Of a stretch of 13,318 bases of DNA, positions 8,113-13,318 are shown piece by piece; the stretch's first letter is position 1; every line of letters begins with the position of its first letter. A program made the translations under genes and the position numbers. The DNA is from Hyphomicrobiales bacterium (GTDB lineage Bacteria; Pseudomonadota; Alphaproteobacteria; Rhizobiales; Xanthobacteraceae): assembly GCA_016210825.1 (NCBI GenBank), contig JACQTM010000176.1:1-13318 (forward strand), read 5' to 3'. The notes beneath the pieces were generated by a model. It was not told the DNA's origin. It did no database searches and saw only the letters and a list, made by a program, of their open reading frames with translations.

Positions 8113-9267
8113 TCAAAGCGTTAGGTCAGGGACGTCGATCCAGCGCCGCTCGGCCCAGCTCTTCATGCCGAGCTGGGCGAGCTGCACGCCTTTCGCAGCC
8201 TCAACCAGATCGTGGCTCCACGGCGCGTCCTCGCAGACATGCCGGATGAAGCCCTCCCATTGAATCTTGAAGCCGTTGTCATAGACCGTGTCGTCGGGGA
8301 CCTCGTCCCATTGCGAAAAGAAATTCATGGTCTGTGGTTCGTCCGGATTCCAGATCGGACGCGGCATTTTTTCGCGTGCTTGCGTAAAGCAGCGGGTGAG
8401 GCCCGCCACGGCGGACCCGTGCGTGCCGTCGACCTGGAATGTAACAAGATCGTCGCGGCGCACGCGTACACACCACGACGAATTGATATGCGCGATCACG
8501 CCGCCTTCAAGTTGGAAGCTGGCGTAAGCCGCGTCATCGACGTCGGCGATGTAGGATTTTCCGTTTTCATCGACCCGGCTCGGAATGTGCGTGGCGCCGA
8601 GGCAGCTCACCGCCTTAACTTTGCCGAAGAGATTATCGAGCACGTAGCGCCAGTGGCAGAGCATATCGAGAATGATGCCGCCGCCTTCGGCTTTTTTGTA
8701 GTTCCAGCTCGGCCGCTGTGCTGGCTGGCCCCAGTCGCCCTCGAATACCCAGTAGCCAAATTCGCCGCGCACCGCGAACATCCGCCCGAAGAAACCGGCA
8801 TCGCGCAGCATGCGGATTTTACGCAGGCCGGGGAGAAAGAGCTTGTCCTGAACGACCCCGTTCTTGACGCCGCGCTTGCGGGCGAGCTTGGCCACCTCTA
8901 GGGCCTTATCCAGCGTGTTGGCGATTGGTTTCTCAGCATAAACGTGTTTGCCAGCATCGATCGCACGTTTGAGTAGATCTGCGCGCATCAGTGTGGTGGC
9001 AGCGTCGAAGAAGACCGAATCCTCGGGATTCTTCAACGCCGTGTCGAGGTCAGAGGTCGCACGCTCGATGCCATGCTCGCGCGCGAGCGCTTTGACCTTC
9101 TCGGCATTGCGGCCGACTAGAATTGGATCGGGTATCACGCGCTCCCCGTTAGCGAGCGCAACGCCGCCCTCTTTGCGGATCGCCAAAATCGAACGGATGA
9201 GATGCTGGTTGAGGCCCATCCGTCCGGTGACGCCGTGCATGATAATGCCGAGCCGGCGGGTCGCCAC
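8113..9267 (-). CDS. Gfo/Idh/MocA family NAD(P)-dependent oxidoreductase
   Basis: A 384-residue dehydrogenase, the promoter-proximal gene of the operon. The nucleotide-binding loop is GVTGRMG (12-18), the family's catalytic EKP is at 112-114 (YAEKPIAN), and GGGIILDMLCHW (195-206) supplies the D201/H205 pair near the active site. Such enzymes oxidise a hydroxyl of a sugar, inositol or derivative with NAD(P). GTG at 9267 was chosen: a GGGAG site lies 7 bases upstream and the first strand follows directly. The frame continues 33 codons upstream to 9366, but that extension reads through the palindromic operator and has no family similarity. It is coupled to the DUF993 gene, a pairing I recall from other proteobacteria but have not checked. 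Confidence 0.9.
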   Translation of the reverse strand: MATRRLGIIMHGVTGRMGLNQHLIRSILAIRKEGGVALANGERVIPDPILVGRNAEKVKALAREHGIERATSDLDTALKNPEDSVFFDAATTLMRADLLKRAIDAGKHVYAEKPIANTLDKALEVAKLARKRGVKNGVVQDKLFLPGLRKIRMLRDAGFFGRMFAVRGEFGYWVFEGDWGQPAQRPSWNYKKAEGGGIILDMLCHWRYVLDNLFGKVKAVSCLGATHIPSRVDENGKSYIADVDDAAYASFQLEGGVIAHINSSWCVRVRRDDLVTFQVDGTHGSAVAGLTRCFTQAREKMPRPIWNPDEPQTMNFFSQWDEVPDDTVYDNGFKIQWEGFIRHVCEDAPWSHDLVEAAKGVQLAQLGMKSWAERRWIDVPDLTL

Positions 9268-9274
9268 GTCAATG

Positions 9275-9279
9275 CTCCC
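9275..9279 (-). promoter_or_regulatory. Ribosome binding site that decides the oxidoreductase GTG start
   Basis: GGGAG on the minus strand, 7 bases before the GTG at 9265-9267. No comparable site precedes the longer in-frame alternatives. Confidence 0.6.
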
Positions 9280-9290
9280 GTAATACGCGC

Positions 9291-9309
9291 GGCCGGGCGA
9301 TGGCCGGCC
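9291..9309 (-). promoter_or_regulatory. Leader stem-loop in the operon 5' untranslated region
   Basis: A 6-bp all-GC inverted repeat (9291-9296 with 9304-9309) around a 7-base loop, between the operator palindrome and the ribosome binding site. It could form in the mRNA leader and affect stability or translation. In GC-rich DNA such a short stem can arise by chance. Confidence 0.3.
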
Positions 9310-9318
9310 TGATCTGCA

Positions 9319-9336
9319 AGTAACCGATCGGTTACT
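9319..9336. promoter_or_regulatory. Perfect 18-bp palindrome, probable TetR-family operator
   Basis: AGTAACCGATCGGTTACT reads identically on both strands, with no spacer and no mismatch. It lies in the 156-base gap between the tetR stop and the first operon gene, about 50 bases before the GTG. The length and the AACCG/CGGTT half-site pattern are typical of operators for TetR-family dimers, and a gene for such a regulator is adjacent. It abuts the possible -10 element, so a bound dimer would block transcription start. The regulator-site pairing is inference. Confidence 0.75.
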
Positions 9337-9366
9337 AATGCACCACGCCGCCATATGAATCGTCAA
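9337..9366 (-). promoter_or_regulatory. Possible sigma-70-type promoter for the catabolic operon
   Basis: A good -35 (TTGACG at 9361-9366) is followed after 18 bases by a weak -10 (TGCATT at 9337-9342), directly next to the 18-bp palindrome. Transcription would start near 9330, inside the palindrome, giving a leader of about 60 bases. The weak -10 makes the exact start uncertain. Confidence 0.4.
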
Positions 9367-9423
9367 GAGGTAGATTAGGAGAAAAAAAGATTGGGATCAC
9401 AGGTGCGCCCGTAAATCGGCGCC

Positions 9424-10083
9424 TCACGGCCGGAGATATCCGAGCACAACCTCTTCGATATGGCGGCCTCGCGTCGCGAGCCTTTCGGGAGTGTCGAGTT
9501 CGCGGCCGAAGATCGTCGAAAGCGTGTGGCGATTGGATAGATAGAAAAATCCAAGCGCTGCGATGGTAATGTAAAGTTGCACCGCATCGACGTCAGGACG
9601 AAACACTCCGATTCTTACGCCACGCTCGATCAATTTCGAAATCATGTCGATTAGAGGAGAGTGCAGCTCGCGAATGCGGCGGGACTGTTTCAGGTAACGC
9701 GCGCGGTGCAGATTTTCCGTACCGAGTAGACTGAGAAATTCCGGATGTTGAATAAAATAATTCCAGGTGAATTGCACGAGTTGTTTCATACCATCAACCG
9801 GATCGCGGTCGCTGAGTTGCAATCCGATCTCAGCCATGCGGATCGCGGCGTAGGTTTTTTCGAGAACGGCAAGATAAAGTCCTGCCTTATCGCCGAAATA
9901 GTGGTAGATCATCCGCTTGTTGGCCCGAGAGCGCTTGGCAATTGTGTCCACACGCGCGCCGTTTAGCCCCTTAGCGGCAAATTCCTGCGTCGCAGTTTCG
10001 AGAATTGCTTCGCGGGTGCGCACAGGATCACGTTCGCCCCGTTGACGCCGGCGCAAATTGACTACGTTGGCCGGAGCTTCCAT
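9424..10083 (-). CDS. TetR/AcrR family transcriptional regulator
   Basis: A 219-residue repressor-type protein. Residues about 21-66 form the TetR DNA-binding domain (VRTREAILETATQEFAAKG, then ARVDTIAKRSRANKRMIYHYFGDKAGLY), with the recognition helix around 52-62; the rest is an all-helical ligand/dimer domain with a hydrophobic final helix pair (ITIAALGFFYLSN). The start is ATG 10083, supported by AGGAG 8 bases upstream; an in-frame ATG at 10104 lacks a site. Encoded immediately upstream of, and in the same direction as, the catabolic operon, with an 18-bp palindrome between them; its likely job is to repress that operon until an effector related to the imported substrate binds. It follows the dihydroorotate-dehydrogenase-like gene by 39 bases and may be co-transcribed with it. 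Effector unknown. Confidence 0.9.
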   Translation of the reverse strand: MEAPANVVNLRRRQRGERDPVRTREAILETATQEFAAKGLNGARVDTIAKRSRANKRMIYHYFGDKAGLYLAVLEKTYAAIRMAEIGLQLSDRDPVDGMKQLVQFTWNYFIQHPEFLSLLGTENLHRARYLKQSRRIRELHSPLIDMISKLIERGVRIGVFRPDVDAVQLYITIAALGFFYLSNRHTLSTIFGRELDTPERLATRGRHIEEVVLGYLRP

Positions 10084-10091
10084 CGCTATGT

Positions 10092-10096
10092 CTCCT
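10092..10096 (-). promoter_or_regulatory. Ribosome binding site that decides the tetR start
   Basis: AGGAG, 8 bases before the ATG at 10081-10083. It lies downstream of the alternative ATG at 10104 and so supports the shorter protein. Confidence 0.6.
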
Positions 10097-10122
10097 AAAG
10101 CCATGGGCTGCGATTTTGATGT

Positions 10123-11259
10123 TCAAGTAAATACAACCGACTCATCGTCATGCCATTTCTTGGCTCCCAGGGCGTCAATCCCAACGGCTTGTGAAACATG
10201 ATCTAGGCCGTCGCGCTCGAGCAGCCGTGCAAGTCCTTGATTGATGTGGCGTACCACGCCCGGCCCTTCATAGACCAGCGCGGTCAAGACTTGCACAAGC
10301 GAGGCGCCGAGGCGGATTTTGACGTAGGCGTCTTCCGCCGTGAATATGCCTCCGGCGCCAATGATCGAATAACGCTTTCGGTCCATTCGGCGAAACGTTT
10401 CGCGAATGCATTCGTTTGCAATGGCAGCGGCCGGCCGCCCGGATACGGCTCCGGGCATCGAGCGCCAAACGGTTTCCGGAGACCTCAGGCTTGCGGGTTT
10501 TAGCGGCGAGAGATTGAACATAAAGCCGGAGACAAAAGGATGCGGCTCCACCACTTCAAGCAAGGTCTCGATTGCTGCGATCCCTCCGAGCGGAGACACT
10601 TTTAGAAACACAGGAACGTCGATATCGATCTCACCAATCGCAGCGAGGCAGGCCTCAAGATTTGCCCGTTCGGCGAAGAAGTCGCGTCCATCTTCCGTGT
10701 TTGGGCAACTCAGATTGAGCATGAGGTAGTCGGCGCGGCGAGCAAAGACGCCAACCGCCCGCACATATTCGCCCACGATTTGATTTTTTGTTTCAGGAGC
10801 GGCGCCAATACCGCGATTGGTTTTAACCAGATTGACACCGAGCGGGATGCCCAAGTGGGTGGCGTCAAGCCGCGCCGCCACCGACAGCGCGCCATCGTTT
10901 GGCAAGCCATAATGCACAACGATGGCGTGATCATCCGGCAAACGAAACAATCTGGGCGGAGGATTGCCAGCTGACGGATCAATTGAGATCGAACCGATTT
11001 CGACAAAGCCAAAACCGAGCCCCGCCAGCGTTGAAACTGCAACGCCGCTCTTGTCAAATCCCGCCGCGAGCCCGATGGGATTGGCAAATCGAATCCCGGA
11101 GACTTCCGTTTTTAGCCGCGCGTTATTGCTTGCGAACAGCACGCGCATCGCGCTCGATGCCCACCGCATTCGTGCGGCAAGTTGAATCGTCAATTGATGG
11201 GCGTATTCCGGATCCATCCGGAACACGAGCGGTCGGATGACGGCCGAATAGAAGTCCAT
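10123..11259 (-). CDS. Divergent class 2 dihydroorotate dehydrogenase-like flavoprotein (PyrD family)
   Basis: A 378-residue FMN TIM-barrel protein with class 2 architecture: an N-terminal helical segment (FRMDPEYAHQLT, 13-24) as in the membrane-associated, quinone-using enzymes, then NPIGLAAGFDKSG (60-72), GNPPPRLFRLP (98-108), K220 (VFLKVSP) and the FMN-phosphate loop IIGAGGIFTAEDA (299-311). Several active-site positions depart from genuine PyrD: the catalytic serine of NxSSPNT is C185 (LNLSCPNTEDG), as in class 1 enzymes; the RMGFNNDGA block is HYGLPNDGA; and the usual NTT after the barrel strand is NLS. It may be a working but divergent PyrD or a paralog acting on another substrate. Neighbours (idi, tetR) are not pyrimidine genes. 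The start ATG has only a weak ribosome site. Confidence 0.82.
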   Translation of the reverse strand: MDFYSAVIRPLVFRMDPEYAHQLTIQLAARMRWASSAMRVLFASNNARLKTEVSGIRFANPIGLAAGFDKSGVAVSTLAGLGFGFVEIGSISIDPSAGNPPPRLFRLPDDHAIVVHYGLPNDGALSVAARLDATHLGIPLGVNLVKTNRGIGAAPETKNQIVGEYVRAVGVFARRADYLMLNLSCPNTEDGRDFFAERANLEACLAAIGEIDIDVPVFLKVSPLGGIAAIETLLEVVEPHPFVSGFMFNLSPLKPASLRSPETVWRSMPGAVSGRPAAAIANECIRETFRRMDRKRYSIIGAGGIFTAEDAYVKIRLGASLVQVLTALVYEGPGVVRHINQGLARLLERDGLDHVSQAVGIDALGAKKWHDDESVVFT

Positions 11260-11373
11260 CCGTCTTCATATCCCAGACAGCGTTCCGGTAGCCAAGCACT
11301 GTAGTCGAAGTCGGGCGCTTTAGGGAACAAGGGAGGTGCCGTCACCCGAGTCGGCGCCGGATTGTTTCTGCGC

Positions 11374-11985
11374 TCACCCGGTTAATTGCAGATATCCATA
11401 GTCGCGGGGGTTGATCGTGGTGGCCATCAATCCTTTCAGCAAATCTATCGGCATAGGGCCAAGAAGATGAAGATAGAGCTGAAACCATGGCGTGAATTGA
11501 TGACCGACGGCCGCTTTCAATTCCGGTATCGTTTTCCATTGTGTGTCGGCCACTTCATCTGCGTTTACCCAACACGGGCCATCATAGAATCCGCCGAAGA
11601 GCTCGACCCTCTCATGCTCCATCATAGACCGGTCAACGCAGCCGTTGCCCGCCTTGGCAGGGACCCGCGCCTTATATCTAACGACTCCGATGGAGACCAG
11701 TCTTGTTGTAATCCCGAGTTCCTCGCCGAGCCGACGTAGGGCGGCATCACGCGCATCCTCACCATGCTTTGGGTGCGTGCAACAGGCGTTCGACCAAAGA
11801 CCGGCGCAATGATATTTGCTCAAGGCGCGCTGCTGGATCAGTTGACGTCCTGCACTGTCAATCAAGATTACAGAGGTTGCCGAGTGATAATATCCGCTGG
11901 TGTGCGCCAGCGTTTTGTCCGCAACGCCGATTGGGTGGTCTGTTTCCGAATCGAGCAGAACAACTTGGTCGTAATTCATCGTCAT
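11374..11985 (-). CDS. idi: Isopentenyl-diphosphate delta-isomerase, type 1
   Basis: A 203-residue Nudix-fold enzyme interconverting isopentenyl and dimethylallyl diphosphate for isoprenoid synthesis in the cytoplasm. Active-site residues are all visible: H28 and H34 (metal), ALSKYHCAGLWSNACCTHP (54-72) with catalytic C69 and metal ligand H71, the Nudix-like EDARDAALRRLGEELG (76-91), E123/E125 in MEHE (general acid and metal), and W167 in TPW. ATG 11985 was chosen as it precedes the conserved DQVVLLD start closely; an ATG two codons later (11979) or a TTG at 12027 are possible, and none has a strong ribosome site. It is transcribed away from ctaA and followed after 114 bases by the dihydroorotate-dehydrogenase-like gene. 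Presence of type 1 idi suggests a carotenoid, hopanoid or quinone need, but no such genes are in view. Confidence 0.93.
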   Translation of the reverse strand: MTMNYDQVVLLDSETDHPIGVADKTLAHTSGYYHSATSVILIDSAGRQLIQQRALSKYHCAGLWSNACCTHPKHGEDARDAALRRLGEELGITTRLVSIGVVRYKARVPAKAGNGCVDRSMMEHERVELFGGFYDGPCWVNADEVADTQWKTIPELKAAVGHQFTPWFQLYLHLLGPMPIDLLKGLMATTINPRDYGYLQLTG

Positions 11986-12071
11986 CAATGCACCGAGGCT
12001 GATCAGCTCCGTTCCCAATGACGCCAATGCAATCCAATTTTAATGAAACACATGACAGGCTGCTTGGCACC

Positions 12072-12085
12072 TTGACCTTGATCAA
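12072..12085. promoter_or_regulatory. FNR/FixK-type box in the idi-ctaA divergent intergenic region
   Basis: TTGACCTTGATCAA matches the FNR/FixK pattern TTGAT-N4-ATCAA with one mismatch and fits the rhizobial TTGA-N6-TCAA form exactly. Its centre is 87 bases or more from either start codon. A -10-like GTTAAT (12111-12116) lies at about the activator distance towards ctaA, and TAAAAT (12037-12042, minus strand) towards idi. Oxygen control of ctaA would make sense because heme A is needed only for aa3-type oxidases and its synthesis needs oxygen. Which gene, and whether activated or repressed, is not decided by sequence. Confidence 0.5.
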
Positions 12086-12213
12086 ATGGTGGTTTTGCCG
12101 TTATCGCTAGGTTAATTAACAGTCGGGACCGAATTCCAGACGAGGTTTGGCCATGGCGGGAAACGATACGACTCGATCATCGAGAAGAATTGCCTCATAG
12201 GCAGTGAATTGCC

Positions 12214-13311
12214 ATGGCTCAAGCAAGCGAGTCGCAACGCCGCACAATCCGAATTTGGCTATATGTCATTGCCGGACTTGTCGTGTTTATGGTGATGGTC
12301 GGCGGAGCCACGCGCCTGACGGATTCTGGGCTTTCGATCGTCGAGTGGCGGCCGGTCACTGGTACAATGCCACCGCTCAGCCAATCCGATTGGATCGCGG
12401 AATTCGAGAAATACAAAACCTCGTCGGAGTATGAGATCGTCAACAAGGGAATGACGCTCGACGCGTTCAAGCGGATTTATTGGTGGGAATGGGGCCACCG
12501 CTTGCTCGGTCGTTTCATCGGTGCCGCCTTCCTGCTGCCGTTTCTCTATTTTCTTATCCGCGGGTGGGTCGAGCCGGGGCTTAAATGGCGCCTTTGGCTG
12601 ATCTTTGCGCTTGGCGGGTTACAAGGCGTGATTGGCTGGTGGATGGTCGCATCCGGGTTGGTGAACCGTGTTGATGTGGCGCAAGAGCGCCTTGCCATTC
12701 ACCTCGTCATTGCTTGCCTCATTGTGATTGCGCTCGTATGGACGGCGCGCGAAATGGCACCAGCGAATATGAAGCGCGTGCTCCCAAGACGACTTGGGCG
12801 TACCGCGATGATGATTCTAACTTTGCTTATCGTGCAGATTGCGATAGGCGGTCTTGTCGCCGGACTGAAAGCGGGCCTTATCTACAACACGTGGCCATTG
12901 ATCGATGGCGCATTCATTCCCGTTTCCGAAAGACTATTCTTCCTCAGTCCGATTTGGACGAATTTCCTCGATAACCACCTGACGGTGCAGTTCACGCATC
13001 GCATGGCCGCCTATGTGCTGATCGGACTTGCGGCGGTTCACGCCGTCGATTGCGCCCGCCATGATACTGGCGCTCATCGCGCAAACGCACTGGCATTGGC
13101 GTCGATTCTTGCCATTCAAACCATGCTCGGTATAACAACGCTTTTATGGCACGTGCCAATGGCGCTGGCGCTCATTCATCAATCGATTGCGATGGTTGCC
13201 GTGATTCTGGCGACGATTCACGCGAAAAATCTTCAAGTTCGCAAATGCGTTGAACAACGCTTGCAATCTCACACAAGCGCCACTGCATCGGAGCGGCTTT
13301 CGTCAATCTAA
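12214..13311 (+). CDS. ctaA: Heme A synthase CtaA (COX15 family)
   Basis: A 365-residue, eight-segment membrane protein that oxidises the C8 methyl of heme O to the formyl group of heme A for aa3-type cytochrome oxidase. Signatures: GGATRLTDSGLSIVEWRPVTG (30-50) after the first membrane segment, then the four conserved heme-ligand histidines H95 (WEWGHRLLGR), H163 (RLAIHLV), H262 (QFTHRMAAY) and H322 (LIHQSIAM), in two similar four-helix halves as in the COX15/CtaA fold; length is normal for alphaproteobacteria. The C-terminal tail from about 341 is hydrophilic and ends with TAA close to the window edge. The start ATG is preceded by AGGCAG 9 bases away. It stands alone on the plus strand, divergent from idi, with an FNR/FixK-like box in the shared upstream region. 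Confidence 0.96.
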   Translation: MAQASESQRRTIRIWLYVIAGLVVFMVMVGGATRLTDSGLSIVEWRPVTGTMPPLSQSDWIAEFEKYKTSSEYEIVNKGMTLDAFKRIYWWEWGHRLLGRFIGAAFLLPFLYFLIRGWVEPGLKWRLWLIFALGGLQGVIGWWMVASGLVNRVDVAQERLAIHLVIACLIVIALVWTAREMAPANMKRVLPRRLGRTAMMILTLLIVQIAIGGLVAGLKAGLIYNTWPLIDGAFIPVSERLFFLSPIWTNFLDNHLTVQFTHRMAAYVLIGLAAVHAVDCARHDTGAHRANALALASILAIQTMLGITTLLWHVPMALALIHQSIAMVAVILATIHAKNLQVRKCVEQRLQSHTSATASERLSSI

Positions 13312-13318
13312 TGTAGGC

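Noticed and set aside
9377..9423. T-run on the minus strand (9382-9388) after tetR as an intrinsic terminator
   Set aside because: The only nearby stem is 5 bp (GCGCC/GGCGC) and ends about 14 bases before the T-run, too weak and too far. Read-through from tetR into the operon cannot be excluded.
11260..11373. Promoter or terminator between idi and the dihydroorotate-dehydrogenase-like gene
   Set aside because: No -35/-10 pair with acceptable spacing and no stem followed by a T-run could be found in this 114-base gap.
12111..12120. 10-bp palindrome GTTAATTAAC upstream of ctaA
   Set aside because: Short and AT-rich; it overlaps the possible -10 region and is readily explained as promoter sequence.
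12153..12200. A 15-codon reading frame (starting MAGNDTTRSS) upstream of ctaA, with a GAGG sequence before its ATG
   Set aside because: Too short to tell from chance, with no regulatory codon run or family similarity; it could be a leader peptide only if conserved in relatives.

Overview
The window reads as a chromosomal segment of an alphaproteobacterium, most likely a Hyphomicrobiales (rhizobia-like) soil or plant-associated heterotroph. The clues are high-GC coding sequence, a TTT (tripartite tricarboxylate transporter) set, a DUF993/Gfo-Idh catabolic pair, alphaproteobacterial-style CtaA, and an FNR/FixK-like box. Genus cannot be fixed from sequence alone. No RNA gene, insertion sequence, CRISPR array or prophage feature was seen, and no gene-free stretch exceeds 300 bases.

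Right to left on the minus strand, positions 9267 to 1 hold a compact one-directional catabolic operon that runs off the left edge. The order is: Gfo/Idh/MocA oxidoreductase; DUF993 (dihydrodipicolinate-synthase-like aldolase fold) protein; TctC periplasmic binding protein; TctB; TctA; a xylose-isomerase-like TIM-barrel enzyme; a long mandelate racemase/muconate lactonizing (enolase superfamily) enzyme; a second TIM-barrel enzyme; and a TcuA-type FAD dehydrogenase (partial). Most junctions are tight (a 4-base ATGA overlap, or gaps of 5, 9, 10 and 20 bases). A 13-bp GC-rich stem-loop sits between tctC and tctB.

Just upstream of this operon is a TetR-family regulator gene (9424-10083). Between it and the operon lies a perfect 18-bp palindrome (9319-9336) placed against a possible promoter. 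The simplest reading is that the TetR protein represses the operon and releases it when the imported acid, or an intermediate made from it, binds. Taken together the operon looks like uptake and degradation of an unidentified polyhydroxy or carboxylic acid: TTT import, then oxidation, isomerisation or epimerisation, dehydration, and retro-aldol cleavage. The substrate is not known and this pathway is inference.

The right part is more housekeeping-like. A divergent dihydroorotate-dehydrogenase-like gene (10123-11259) and a type 1 isopentenyl diphosphate isomerase gene (idi, 11374-11985) are on the minus strand. Heme A synthase (ctaA, 12214-13311) is divergent on the plus strand. The idi/ctaA intergenic region carries a near-consensus FNR/FixK-type site (12072-12085), suggesting oxygen control of one or both genes.
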